A DNA stretch of 64,000 bases from Anaeromicropila populeti (GTDB lineage: Bacteria; Bacillota; Clostridia; Lachnospirales; Lachnospiraceae). Positions 42,953-52,244 of the stretch are shown here, one piece after another. The notes under the pieces are model-generated. The model was not told the DNA's origin. It saw only the letters and a list, made by a program, of their open reading frames with translations, and searched no databases. Position 1 is the stretch's first letter. Every line of letters begins with the position of its first letter. A program made the position numbers and the translations under genes. The stretch is from assembly GCF_900112775.1 (NCBI RefSeq), contig NZ_FOYZ01000008.1, positions 105,009 to 169,008 on the forward strand, read 5' to 3'.

Positions 42953-43654
42953 TCAAAAAATAGGGGGTACTTCTTGTTCTCCTTCCTGTTTATCTATATA
43001 TTTACTAATTGATAATTGGCCTTGGCTATCAAGTTCGGCTATCGATATATTTTCTATTCCCGCGCCAGATTTTTTTACTCTATCATCAAGCCACTGAATG
43101 CCAAGATTCGCATATTTCAAATTTTTATACTGAATTTCTCCATCAATAATTAGAGGTAATGCCAACCCTTCATATTTTGCATTCAATTTTAAATCTTTTA
43201 ATGTTACTGGTCTCTGCTGTGATTTTTGAATTACAGAGATTTGACCATTGGGTTCAACTATTGCATATTCTACATCAGCTATCTTGAAATAATTCTTTAA
43301 TCTAAGCTGTGAAATAAGAAACGATATATTCATGTTGTTTTTTCTCATTTCTTCTTTATCAATCTTTCCATGTACAATCACTACGCTTGGTTTTTGGTCT
43401 ACATTATAGAATTTTTTACTTAATGACACCTTTCCTAAAAATACTGTGCATAATGCTAATACTAATACTCCTTCTGTTGCTTTTGACGGAATTTTATACA
43501 CCAATGGCTCGACTCCAATAGTAGTCATAACCAAGATTCCAGCTAAATCATACGTTGTTATTTGAGCAATTGATTTTTTTCCAACAATTCTCAGTCCCAA
43601 CCATACAACTAGAAACATAAAAATACACCTTATACTGTAAACAATTATTGTCAT
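42953..43654 (-). CDS. DUF421 membrane protein (YetF family)
   Basis: 233 aa from the ATG at 43654 (GGAGGG upstream). Three N-terminal membrane segments with GKKSIAQITTYDLAG, followed by a soluble DUF421 domain with the KPSVVIVHGKI segment. YetF-like proteins occur in spore formers and bind phospholipid; the function is unclear. It follows the DUF4363 gene by 10 bp, a pairing common in Firmicutes. Confidence 0.88.
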   Translation of the reverse strand: MTIIVYSIRCIFMFLVVWLGLRIVGKKSIAQITTYDLAGILVMTTIGVEPLVYKIPSKATEGVLVLALCTVFLGKVSLSKKFYNVDQKPSVVIVHGKIDKEEMRKNNMNISFLISQLRLKNYFKIADVEYAIVEPNGQISVIQKSQQRPVTLKDLKLNAKYEGLALPLIIDGEIQYKNLKYANLGIQWLDDRVKKSGAGIENISIAELDSQGQLSISKYIDKQEGEQEVPPIF

Positions 43655-43664
43655 AAAATCCCTC

Positions 43665-44039
43665 CTACGGTTCAGGTACCAATTTTTTAAAGTTAGTCCA
43701 ATCTCCACTAATCTTTGTTAGACTAATCAATGCATCGGCCTGACTTTTTATTTCTATTGCACTCTTCAGTTCTTTTACCGCAGTATTCATTTCAGAAAAA
43801 TCCTGATCAGCATTGTTTATTTCAATCAGATATTTCCCTTTTGACCAAATTTTATTGAAATCATCATACGTTTTTTCAGCAGCTGTCCAATCCTTTTGCT
43901 GAATAGCATTATTTAAAGTACTTAACATACCTTCAATGCGATTATCTCTGTCAAAAACGTAATTTTGTAAAAAAAAGAATAGAGCAAGTAAAACTAAAAT
44001 AAAAGCAGACAGTGATAACGTTAAAGATTTATTACTCAA
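43665..44039 (-). CDS. DUF4363 family protein
   Basis: 124 aa. One N-terminal membrane segment (about 9-25) and an extracellular helical domain with repeated Trp/Asp/Lys (QKDWTAAEKTYDDFNKIWSKGKY, then KISGDWTNFKKL). Paired with DUF421. Function unknown; probably an anchored partner outside the membrane. Confidence 0.82.
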   Translation of the reverse strand: MSNKSLTLSLSAFILVLLALFFFLQNYVFDRDNRIEGMLSTLNNAIQQKDWTAAEKTYDDFNKIWSKGKYLIEINNADQDFSEMNTAVKELKSAIEIKSQADALISLTKISGDWTNFKKLVPEP

Positions 44040-44142
44040 AATATACGACTCCTTTCATCCAAAAAATGATTCTTTTCATATCTCAAGTAATACTTTTAAC
44101 AATTAATCAAAAATTATGCACAATCAACCATTTACATCTATA

Positions 44143-45006
44143 TTAATGTTTCCGTTTCCTAAATTCTCCTGGAGTCATATTATAATAACTTTTAAATCTT
44201 CTTGAAAAATAATTGTTATCTGGAAATCCACTCTCTTCCGCTATTTTTGAAATTAGATCTGTAGTATTGGTTAATAACACCGCAGCATGTTCAAGCCTCA
44301 ATTGTATTACATATTGCATTGGCGTAATATGATACGTGTCACGAAAAATTCGCACAAAATGTCTTTTGGAAAGACACGCTTTATCTGCAATTTCTTCCAG
44401 GCTGATTTCATTTTGATAGTTTTTTTCAATGTATGAAACAGCACTGGCCATCCAAATTACCTTGTCTTGTTCTTGTGGCTCAGGTATTTTATATGTTCTT
44501 GCTAAAAAAACGACTAACTCCATAAAATAGGCTGTTATTAACTCTTTCCATCCTGGTACACGTTCCTTATATTCTTGCATAAGGCTTTCTGTCAACTGGA
44601 ACACTTTATCAATTCCTTGTTTGGAAAGTCGAAATCTGCTACGAAACTCTGATTCTTTTGTCATATATGGTTCTAAATAAAAAAGCGCATGAAAACCTTC
44701 CGTTTCCTTTAATCTAGAGCTGCTATGAAAGAAAAATTCTTGACGGAACATAATATTACATGGCTTAAATTTTTTTGCATTTCTAAATTCATGTTCTACA
44801 TTATTTCCAACAACAAATACATCCCCCTGAGAAACTGGATACATTTCTGTCCCAACAATATGATCAGCACTACCATCCATTACAATAACAAGTTCCGTAA
44901 AATCCTTATGGACATGTTTGAAAAAATCCCCTGAATGATAACCATACTGAATAAAAAACGGAAAACTTTTATCTTTTTGAAAAAACTCAATTTTCATTTC
45001 AATCAT
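44143..45006 (-). CDS. AraC-family regulator with cupin sensor domain
   Basis: About 287 aa. ATG at 45006 is chosen (AAAGGG about 12 bp upstream); the GTG at 45015 is only 3 bp from that site. N-terminal cupin domain (HVHKDFTELVIV, PVSQGDVFVVGNNVEHEF), C-terminal double HTH (about 190-285) with SLEEIADKACLSKRHFVRIF and SKIAEESGFPDNNYFSRRFK. Divergent from the GH43 gene across a 120-bp region, so it probably activates it in response to a sugar. Confidence 0.92.
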   Translation of the reverse strand: MIEMKIEFFQKDKSFPFFIQYGYHSGDFFKHVHKDFTELVIVMDGSADHIVGTEMYPVSQGDVFVVGNNVEHEFRNAKKFKPCNIMFRQEFFFHSSSRLKETEGFHALFYLEPYMTKESEFRSRFRLSKQGIDKVFQLTESLMQEYKERVPGWKELITAYFMELVVFLARTYKIPEPQEQDKVIWMASAVSYIEKNYQNEISLEEIADKACLSKRHFVRIFRDTYHITPMQYVIQLRLEHAAVLLTNTTDLISKIAEESGFPDNNYFSRRFKSYYNMTPGEFRKRKH

Positions 45007-45129
45007 TTCTATCACAAGTCCCTTTTATGCTATAAAACGACCATATAATCATACCAACAGCTCCTTTATCATTGGTATAATTATAAATGATTTTACTCAC
45101 AAATGCTATTATTATCTTATGGAGGTACT

Positions 45130-46620
45130 ATGCAAATTCAAAATCCAATTGTACGAGGATTTTATCCAGATCCAAGTGTCTGTTTTGCCAATGGAAAATA
45201 CTACATGGCATGCAGCTCTTTTCATTATTTCCCTGGTGTTCCTCTTTTTGAAAGTAATGATTTGATAAATTGGAAGCAAATTGGTCATTGCCTGACCAAA
45301 AAAAGCCAGATTCACTTAACTCAAATCAACAGCTCTGGTGGCGTATTCGCACCTACAATCCGATATTACAAGGGACGTTTCTACATGACTACCACCAATG
45401 ACACCACACATCAAAACTTCTATGTGTGGACCGATGATATTTACGGTGAATGGTCTGAACCTATTTTTGTAAATCAAGGCGGAATTGATCCTTCCTTTTA
45501 TTTTGAAGAAGATTATTGCTACTTTATGAGCAATGGTGCTGATGATGAAGGGGTACCTGGAATCGTCCAGTGTAAAATTGACATTACTACAGGTGAAAAA
45601 TTATCCCAAAGCAAGACTATCTGGCAAGGTTCAGGGGGGAGATATTTGGAAAGTCCCCATCTTTATAAAATGAACGGCTACTATTATTTGATGGCAGCAG
45701 AGGGAGGTACAGAATATGGACATATGGTAACTTACGCCAGAGGTAGTCATCCTTTTGGCCCATTTGAAGGATATGCAAAAAATCCAGTCCTTACTAACCG
45801 AAATCTGGGCGGTTTTACAATTCAAGGTGTAGGACATGGCGATTTAATACAGGCTCCTGATCAATCATTTTGGATCATTCACTTGGGTTTTCGTCAAACA
45901 GGACAATATTCAACTTTTCATCATTTAGGAAGAGAGGTCTTTCTCTCTCCTGTTATTTTTCATGAAGATGGGTGGTTTACTGCTGGCATAGACGGAACCA
46001 CACCTGAATATTTAGATATTCCTTATCTTACCCAGCCTCAAACACTACCTTTCTCTACTATTATTGATATCTCAGCTGCTAACTTAGAGTGGTGTTATTT
46101 AAGACATCCCTGTATAGAGAATTATCATTTTTTAAATGATATCATAACTCTACATGGAACAAATACGTCATTGAATGATGTAGATTCTCCAACATTTATT
46201 GGAATTAGACAAAAAGATTTTATAGCAGAAATTACTTGTAATGTATCTGTGAACAAAGGAGAAGCAGGTCTAACAGTGTTTATGGATGAAAACCATCACT
46301 ATGATATTGCAATAGAAAAAGTATCCGATCAATATCAGGTCATACTCAGGCTCTGTGTGGGAAATATCAGACACATCGAAAAAACCTGTTTAATTAATAC
46401 GACAGACACTGTTTCTTTAAAAATTAATGCATCGAGTCAGGAGTATATTTTTTCTGTTCAAAGTTCCGATGACACTATTTATCTTGGTAAAGGATTTACA
46501 CGTTATTTATCCTCTGAAGTAGCTGGGGGCTTTACAGGAGTTATCATTGGGCTTTATGCACAAGATAAGGATGGACGAAATACAGCACAGTTTTCTGACT
46601 TTAAGTTTCAATATATGTAA
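45130..46620 (+). CDS. GH43 family glycoside hydrolase (xylosidase/arabinofuranosidase type)
   Basis: 496 aa from the ATG at 45130, directly after GGAGGTACT. Five-bladed propeller catalytic part with the three acids of the family at their expected places: D14 (YPDPSVC), D120 (GGIDPSFYF) and E174 (YLESPHLYK). The C-terminal third (about 310-496) is a beta-sandwich like the second domain of GH43 beta-xylosidases. No signal peptide, so it probably acts on imported oligosaccharides. Controlled by the divergent AraC gene. No transporter is next to it. Confidence 0.92.
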   Translation: MQIQNPIVRGFYPDPSVCFANGKYYMACSSFHYFPGVPLFESNDLINWKQIGHCLTKKSQIHLTQINSSGGVFAPTIRYYKGRFYMTTTNDTTHQNFYVWTDDIYGEWSEPIFVNQGGIDPSFYFEEDYCYFMSNGADDEGVPGIVQCKIDITTGEKLSQSKTIWQGSGGRYLESPHLYKMNGYYYLMAAEGGTEYGHMVTYARGSHPFGPFEGYAKNPVLTNRNLGGFTIQGVGHGDLIQAPDQSFWIIHLGFRQTGQYSTFHHLGREVFLSPVIFHEDGWFTAGIDGTTPEYLDIPYLTQPQTLPFSTIIDISAANLEWCYLRHPCIENYHFLNDIITLHGTNTSLNDVDSPTFIGIRQKDFIAEITCNVSVNKGEAGLTVFMDENHHYDIAIEKVSDQYQVILRLCVGNIRHIEKTCLINTTDTVSLKINASSQEYIFSVQSSDDTIYLGKGFTRYLSSEVAGGFTGVIIGLYAQDKDGRNTAQFSDFKFQYM

Positions 46621-46627
46621 ATTACCA

Positions 46628-46649
46628 GAGTGGTCATTAAAGACCACTC
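46628..46649 (+). terminator. Hairpin after the GH43 gene
   Basis: GAGTGGTC (46628-46635) and GACCACTC (46642-46649) form an 8-bp stem with a 6-nt loop, 8 bp after the stop. No T-run follows, so terminator strength is uncertain. Confidence 0.55.
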
Positions 46650-46680
46650 ATCCTCTATGCACTAACAATTTTAATAATTT

Positions 46681-47223
46681 TTATGTTATTTTTTTCAATT
46701 CACCTGTCAAAGTATCCATTAAAAACCCATACACCATAACCTGTTCTGGAACTAGTGGATGATTTTTTACTAATTCTACTGACCTTTGTATGGATCGTTC
46801 TTGTTCTACAAAGCCTTCTAGCCAGCTTTCTAAATCAATACTCTGCTTTTTTAGCTCTTCAAATTTTTTTTGTGGTATTCCATTCCTTTTCATCTTTTCT
46901 ATTATTCTCTTACCTTGCGTAATCCTGGCTCCACAATCTGTATGTCCAATGACTAATATAGTATCAATCTCAAATTCATAGATTCCTATCAACAGACCTC
47001 TCATTGCACTTCCAAAAGGATTTGTAATGATTCCACCTGCATTTTTAATTATTTTTGCATCTCCGTTTCTTATGCCCAATGCAGATGGCAGCAGTTCTGT
47101 CAGCCTTGTATCCATACACGTAACAATTGCTATTTTTTTATCTGGAAATTTACTGGTACTATATTTTTCATATTCTTTATTTTTTACATAAAGATTATTA
47201 TATTTTAAGATTTCATTTATCAT
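46681..47223 (-). CDS. Beta-class carbonic anhydrase
   Basis: 180 aa. Zinc ligands C36 with D38-R40 (VTCMDTRL), H94 and C97 (VIGHTDCGA) are all present. Length and motifs fit the small beta-class enzymes that hydrate CO2. It follows purC on the same strand with an 11-bp gap, which may fit bicarbonate supply for purine synthesis, though that link is inferred. Confidence 0.92.
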   Translation of the reverse strand: MINEILKYNNLYVKNKEYEKYSTSKFPDKKIAIVTCMDTRLTELLPSALGIRNGDAKIIKNAGGIITNPFGSAMRGLLIGIYEFEIDTILVIGHTDCGARITQGKRIIEKMKRNGIPQKKFEELKKQSIDLESWLEGFVEQERSIQRSVELVKNHPLVPEQVMVYGFLMDTLTGELKKIT

Positions 47224-47234
47224 AGACTGTTCTC

Positions 47235-47960
47235 TTAAATGGTTTTTCCCATTAGGCGTTTCAAAATTTCATTATAAGCATCTTCCTCACCACCCATGTT
47301 CCTTCTAAATCTATCTTTGTCTAATTTCTCTCCTGTTACAGAATCCCAAAACCGGCAGGTATCCGGCGAAATTTCATCCGCAAGTACAATTATTCCGTCT
47401 GATGTTTTTCCAAATTCCAACTTAAAATCAATCAGTTCAATATTTAAATCTTTCAAATAATTTGTCATAAATTTATTAACCATAAAGGAGTATTCTGCCA
47501 ATGTATCTACTTCTTCTTTGGTTGCCCACCCCATTGCTGTAATATGATACTCATTTACCATTGGATCTCCCAGTTCATCATCTTTATAGCAAAATTCCAG
47601 CACTGTTTTATTCATTTTCGTACCTTCTGGTTTACCTACTCTTTTAGATAAAGAACCTGCAATAATATTTCTTACTATAACTTCTAAAGGTATAATCGTC
47701 ACATTCTTTACAATGGTTTCTCTCTCTGATATCTCTTCTACAAAATGAGTGGGAACTCCTTCTTTTTCAAGAAGCTGCATCATGTGATTGGTTACAAGAT
47801 TATTAATAATGCCTTTGTTATGAATGGTTCCTTTCTTTTCTCCATTAAACGCAGTAGCATCATCTTTATAGTCTACAATAAGCAGCTCAGGGTTTGATGT
47901 TGCATACACTTTTTTAGCCTTTCCTTCATAAAGTTGATTTCCTTTTACTAAATTTTTCAT
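47235..47960 (-). CDS. purC: SAICAR synthetase
   Basis: 241 aa, full length PurC. Seen: YEGKAKKVYAT at the N-terminus, LEVIVRNIIAGSLSKRVG, and the terminal VLADEISPDTCRFWD motif. It joins CAIR and aspartate in purine synthesis. Ribosome site GGAGG. The gene directly upstream, in the place of purE, is an internally deleted remnant, so the CAIR-forming step must be supplied from elsewhere. Confidence 0.95.
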   Translation of the reverse strand: MKNLVKGNQLYEGKAKKVYATSNPELLIVDYKDDATAFNGEKKGTIHNKGIINNLVTNHMMQLLEKEGVPTHFVEEISERETIVKNVTIIPLEVIVRNIIAGSLSKRVGKPEGTKMNKTVLEFCYKDDELGDPMVNEYHITAMGWATKEEVDTLAEYSFMVNKFMTNYLKDLNIELIDFKLEFGKTSDGIIVLADEISPDTCRFWDSVTGEKLDKDRFRRNMGGEEDAYNEILKRLMGKTI

Positions 47961-47983
47961 TACATATCCTCCTAATTATTTTT

Positions 47984-48118
47984 TTACCAATTTTCATTTT
48001 GCAGCTTTTTATCTTTTTCTATAACATCTTTTTTCATCTTTTTTTTGTAAGCAAAAGCTACTGTTACAACATGTTAATCACTGACACTACCCATAATTAT
48101 TGCTACCTTTTTACTCAT
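47984..48118 (-). pseudogene. purE: purE (N5-CAIR mutase) with internal deletion
   Basis: A 45-codon remnant with GGAG before its ATG at 48118. It begins MSKKVAIIMGSVSD, the typical PurE start (normally GSDSD), hits a stop, and after nine codons continues in the same frame as KKKMKKDVIEKDKKLQNENW, matching the typical PurE C-terminal helix. About 120 central residues, including the active site, are gone. It precedes purC as in intact purEC operons. Confidence 0.82.
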
Positions 48119-48163
48119 CACATAATCTCCTATATTTATATTGATAAATTATTGTTTAAAAAA

Positions 48164-48196
48164 AAGCCAATATCCTTTTTGTTTGGATATTGGCTT
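48164..48196 (-). terminator. Strong intrinsic terminator
   Basis: AAGCCAATATCC (48164-48175) pairs with GGATATTGGCTT (48185-48196), 12 bp, 9-nt loop. On the minus strand TTTTTTTT follows. It ends transcription from the DUF1593 gene region before the pur genes. Confidence 0.85.
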
Positions 48197-48251
48197 ACTT
48201 ACAACTTAGAATCACATTCTACTTTGTGTTGTCTTCCATAATTAAACTGTT

Positions 48252-48344
48252 CTATCGTTCTCTATCAAATTCGATGATAAAAACCCTTTTTATACTAACA
48301 TAAAAGTGATTGCTGATTCTGGCTACATCTGTAACATTCGTCAT
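48252..48344 (-). CDS. Possible 30-residue peptide or LacI-start remnant
   Basis: A short frame from the ATG at 48344 with GGGAG 7 bp upstream. It begins MTNVTDVARIS, which resembles the first helix of LacI-family repressors, then diverges and stops. It may be another excised gene or chance. It lies between the DUF1593 stop and the terminator. Confidence 0.25.
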   Translation of the reverse strand: MTNVTDVARISNHFYVSIKRVFIIEFDRER

Positions 48345-48426
48345 CAATGTCTCCCTATCTCCTCTTTCACTTTCAAAATACTTTCATGTGCAATGATAGC
48401 ATGAAAAATAGAATGTGTCAACATGA

Positions 48427-50868
48427 TTAGCGAACGTTAATAATTACACGACGATAAGCGTATAAATTTGGAGAGCCATTATCATGTAATTCCAATATCA
48501 CATGAATCGTCTTACCACTAGCACCTGACGGAATTGTGACTGTAGCAGTAGAGGCAGAAGCATTTGATATTGTAACAGTTCCTTGATAAGAACTTGGATT
48601 ATTATAATAAAACCAATTATATGTCAGTGCATTTCCATCAGGATCACTAGATCCGTTGGCACTTAGTGTAATTTTAGAACCTGCTGTAGCTGACATTTGT
48701 AGTACATTCTTAGTATTGTCATTGTTTACAACAGCAATTGGATGGTGATTAGCACTAGAATATGAATTCTTGATACTCCAATCCATACGTGCTGCAAAGT
48801 CATTATTAATGGCAGTTTTCCAGCGGCTAATAGCTGCACCACCATCTGCATCACTATACATATAGTACGTATCATACTGGGACTCATTATAACTCTTGCC
48901 TCCTGACATACCTCTGATGCCAGACTTCTTAATGAAACGTCCACCCCAACCACCTTGCTCAACCATATCTAAATCATGAAGACCATTTGGTATAGTGTAT
49001 AAGAAAGCAGGTGTATCACCTTCAATTGCATATTTTGGATCTGGATATACAGATCCAAGTGGACCGTGGTTCTGAATATTTGAATCAACCCAAGAGCTTG
49101 TTGGTTGCCAGTTGTAAACACCTGTACAGCGTATGTATAGAAGATTAGGGAAGTTTTTCGTCATCCAAGCTCCTGCATCATCTTGACCAAGGATATCATA
49201 TACACGCAACTTACTGACGAATTCATTTACCTGTGCTTGTGAACGCGTATTCTTTACTTTCCACAGAGCCTGAGCGACCGTGTTTCCACCGCCCCACAGT
49301 TGAACCCAAACTGGACGAGAATCAGACTTATCCACTGCTGCAATGATTAGTTCTGAACCAGCACTATCTTTGCCACTACCAACACCAGCCATACCAAATG
49401 AGGTTTGACCTAGTTTGGATACGGACTTAAGGTATGCAAGGGTAGGATAACCACTGGCATGTTTCTGAAGATTAGAAACTACTTGTCCATAAGCATTCAG
49501 AATCGGATTGAGCAAATTGTTGGTATTTGTTAAACTTTGAGTAGGCTTCCAACAACTGGTACCCGAAATAATTCCTTCGATATCAAATTCATTAGCAGTA
49601 ACCATAAGACGAACTAAAGATTCCTGATCGTCCACATCAGCACCCAAATCAGTCGTGATAATAACTCTAGGCTTAGTTCCTGACGAAGAAGTAGGCGTAG
49701 GAGTTACAGAAGGAGTTGGACTTGGTGTTGCAGATGGAGTCGGTGTTGTAGACCCATCACCAGTTACCGAAATATCATCAATATAATAATTAGTTCCGCT
49801 ACTTGGTCCTTCAAAATATATGCTCAGTTCCGTCAATGTTCCAGTTACATCTAATGTATAATTACCAGATAACTGAATCCAGGAGCTATTACTTGCTGTT
49901 TTAGTAGAAATACTGCTATAAGATGTTCCATTCCTGTCTACCTTTTTCATAGTCATTTTAACAGTGCTACTTGTTGCATTGTCTAGTTTTACCCAGCCAG
50001 AACAAGTATATGTAACTCCATTTTGAACATTGGAAGTCAATTTCTGCATCGGTCCGTTCCACGTACTGGTTCTGCCTGTATGCAACAAGCTGTAGGTACC
50101 AGAATGTTTCTGAGTGGTTGAAGCAGTAAGTGTACCTGCACCATTAACAACCCATCCAGTAGTATTTCCTGTTTCAATTCCTGAATTAGTAATTATACTA
50201 CCCACAGATGAAGTCGTTGGTGTTGGTGTTATAACTGGCGTTGGCGTCGTTACTGGCGTTGGCGTCGCTGTTGAACCATTACTGAATATGGCAAGACCTG
50301 CACACTGTGGGTCACCACTAATTCGTGCAAAATCCATAGTCAGGCTTCCGTCACTTACTGTCACATTATAAGGTCCATATTTGACCCAACTATTTTTTGT
50401 CATCTTTCCAACAGCTGTGGCAACAGTAGTTCCCTCTAGTTTAATGTCCACAGAACGTGCATTAGAAGAATAGTTTTCAGTTAGCCAGAAATATACTTTA
50501 TAGCTACCATTAGCTATCGTTTGATTCATAGTAAAACTACTACTACTCTGATAGATAACACTGTTCAGCATGGTGTTCGTGCTTGTATCAACTGAAGGTG
50601 ACCATGTGATACTATTTTTAAAGGTTTTGATTGCTGTAGTTGAAAACCCACTACTCAAAGCGGCACTGTAAGAAATCCATGCATTACCATCAATAGTCAC
50701 AGCATCACCATTTAGATTAATCCCCTTTACAAAGACATCTGTAGCTCGCACACTGACAGATGGTACTGTGAACATCGTTACTAATATTGCAAATGTGCAT
50801 ATTATTGCCCACAATCTGCGCTTCGTTATGTACATTTTAACTTGATTTTTCTTACTTTTCGATTCCAT
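48427..50868 (-). CDS. Secreted multi-domain DUF1593 nucleoside-hydrolase-like protein
   Basis: 813 aa. Signal peptide (about 1-42), a carbohydrate-binding-like beta-sandwich (about 45-195), a Pro/Thr linker (TPTPVTTPTPVITPTP), a second CBM-like domain (about 225-370, SGWVKLDN, YYIDDISVTG), another Pro/Thr linker, then DUF1593 (about 400-710) with the nucleoside-hydrolase-like D-cluster TTDLGADVDDQES, and a C-terminal Ig-like domain with SANGSSDPDGNALTYNW. Domain order suggests a secreted enzyme that binds glycans while cleaving an N- or O-glycosidic ribosyl-like bond. The substrate is unknown. Confidence 0.85.
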   Translation of the reverse strand: MESKSKKNQVKMYITKRRLWAIICTFAILVTMFTVPSVSVRATDVFVKGINLNGDAVTIDGNAWISYSAALSSGFSTTAIKTFKNSITWSPSVDTSTNTMLNSVIYQSSSSFTMNQTIANGSYKVYFWLTENYSSNARSVDIKLEGTTVATAVGKMTKNSWVKYGPYNVTVSDGSLTMDFARISGDPQCAGLAIFSNGSTATPTPVTTPTPVITPTPTTSSVGSIITNSGIETGNTTGWVVNGAGTLTASTTQKHSGTYSLLHTGRTSTWNGPMQKLTSNVQNGVTYTCSGWVKLDNATSSTVKMTMKKVDRNGTSYSSISTKTASNSSWIQLSGNYTLDVTGTLTELSIYFEGPSSGTNYYIDDISVTGDGSTTPTPSATPSPTPSVTPTPTSSSGTKPRVIITTDLGADVDDQESLVRLMVTANEFDIEGIISGTSCWKPTQSLTNTNNLLNPILNAYGQVVSNLQKHASGYPTLAYLKSVSKLGQTSFGMAGVGSGKDSAGSELIIAAVDKSDSRPVWVQLWGGGNTVAQALWKVKNTRSQAQVNEFVSKLRVYDILGQDDAGAWMTKNFPNLLYIRCTGVYNWQPTSSWVDSNIQNHGPLGSVYPDPKYAIEGDTPAFLYTIPNGLHDLDMVEQGGWGGRFIKKSGIRGMSGGKSYNESQYDTYYMYSDADGGAAISRWKTAINNDFAARMDWSIKNSYSSANHHPIAVVNNDNTKNVLQMSATAGSKITLSANGSSDPDGNALTYNWFYYNNPSSYQGTVTISNASASTATVTIPSGASGKTIHVILELHDNGSPNLYAYRRVIINVR

Positions 50869-51119
50869 CCTTCTCTCTCCTTATAATTGCATTATTTGTT
50901 GACTTGCTTTAAATTTACTTTACTTCCATTATCTCACTCCTCTTTTCTATTAAAATTATTAGATGTTGTAGCAAGCATCACCTCCCTACTCTTATTCATA
51001 ATTTTATGAAACGGGTAAACGGGTAGATGTTAAAACCATCTGACAAGTTATCTTTTAGCATTCGTCCAGAATATTGAGAATTAAAAATCCATAAGTGCAA
51101 AAAGTAGTACAGTTTAAAG
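50869..51119. other. Intergenic region with tiny minus-strand frames
   Basis: No gene recognised. Two very short frames with good ribosome sites (14 codons from about 50979, and 4 codons just before the DUF1593 start region) may be upstream peptides or the ends of deleted genes. The promoter of the DUF1593 gene must lie here unless it is co-transcribed with the nucleoside hydrolase gene. Confidence 0.35.
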
Positions 51120-52022
51120 TTACATTTCCATATCTTCAGTTTCATATAGTAATTGTAGCTTGCATATAAAATCTTCAATAACAAACCTAGAGTTTATTGA
51201 CGTATATACCCGTATCATAGGTCTTCCTTCTTCAAACCGGTACGTTGTATCATCATTAAAAATTGGAGCTTCACGATATACATAGCCACCACAGTTAGGT
51301 TCCAGTGCAACACCTATAGCTGGATTATCTCCTAATGACCAACTTTCTCCAGCTGTCCACCCAGCACATTCTGATGCATTATAGCTTAGCATGTTATCCA
51401 ACAGATGCTTTCCAATTTTTCCACAAGGATATATTTTCTTTTGTATCTCTGCAAGTCCAATATGCATTGAACCATAAACATTATTAGGAATCTGCCAAAA
51501 CTCTACTCCACTTGAAACTACTAAATTGATAGCCTCGATATCATTTCCAGCATTAAACTCTCGATGTCCAGATACACAATGATCTAGATTTTGACCACCT
51601 ATCCATACAACTGTCATTTTAGAAATAATTTCAGGACATTTCTTAATAGCAGATGCAATATTGGTAATTGCTCCTATACATAAAACATATAATGGTTTCT
51701 CATCTTCTCGCATTGCTTCTTCAATTAAAAAGCTAGCTGCAGGAGAAATCTCTTTATCCGCAACTTGGGAAAGTGTTCCCTCCTCACCCATAAAAACAGG
51801 TATCGAAATAGACATCGCATCCAAAATTGTTATAATTTCATCATAGCTTCTTTTAGTTGTAGAAGGTTCTCCAAATTGCTCAGCAAATATAGCTTTTACA
51901 TCAAATTTTTTACTCATAACTCCATGTGCTATAGCAAATGGATCATCTGCCTCACATGCTGCATCTGTATCAATAATTACTCTTAATCTCTTATATTCTG
52001 GAACTGTATAATTCAATGTCAT
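51120..52022 (-). CDS. Nucleoside hydrolase family protein
   Basis: 300 aa, GGAGG before the start. N-terminal calcium site R-V-I-I-D18-T-D20-x5-A-D-D27-PFAI resembles the DTDxGxDDAxA motif of inosine-uridine hydrolases, but the middle reads AACEADD rather than AGIDDA. CIGAITNIASAI and FNAGNDIEAI are further family-type segments. Cytosolic. Together with the secreted DUF1593 protein and the LacI gene it suggests a dedicated nucleoside-like substrate pathway. Confidence 0.82.
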   Translation of the reverse strand: MTLNYTVPEYKRLRVIIDTDAACEADDPFAIAHGVMSKKFDVKAIFAEQFGEPSTTKRSYDEIITILDAMSISIPVFMGEEGTLSQVADKEISPAASFLIEEAMREDEKPLYVLCIGAITNIASAIKKCPEIISKMTVVWIGGQNLDHCVSGHREFNAGNDIEAINLVVSSGVEFWQIPNNVYGSMHIGLAEIQKKIYPCGKIGKHLLDNMLSYNASECAGWTAGESWSLGDNPAIGVALEPNCGGYVYREAPIFNDDTTYRFEEGRPMIRVYTSINSRFVIEDFICKLQLLYETEDMEM

Positions 52023-52128
52023 ATTTTACCTCCAACTGTAATTTTTTTAAGTAGAAGCTGTTACCGTTTTATTATAACTTAATGTAATACGCAACTTTCT
52101 TCTAATACTAAATCTATCTTCATAATAC

Positions 52129-52148
52129 GTAATTAAATACTTAATTAC
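52129..52148. promoter_or_regulatory. Palindrome between nucleoside hydrolase and LacI genes
   Basis: GTAATTAA-ATAC-TTAATTAC, perfect 8-bp arms. Related half-sites (CTTAATTATTTA) follow near 52193-52205. The place between divergent genes, one of them a LacI regulator, suggests its operator. Confidence 0.55.
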
Positions 52149-52244
52149 AATTGATTATTAAGTTTTTTCTTCTCTTGTATTGACTAAATTTACTTAATTA
52201 TTTATGATGAAATATAGTAGATAAAACATGAAAGGATATAGAAT

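Noticed and set aside
47961-48163. Possible purine riboswitch upstream of purC
   Set aside because: The region is explained by the purE remnant; no three-way-junction pattern was seen.
49670-50280. GTTGGCGTC-type repeated units
   Set aside because: They encode the Pro/Thr linkers of the DUF1593 protein, not a DNA repeat element.
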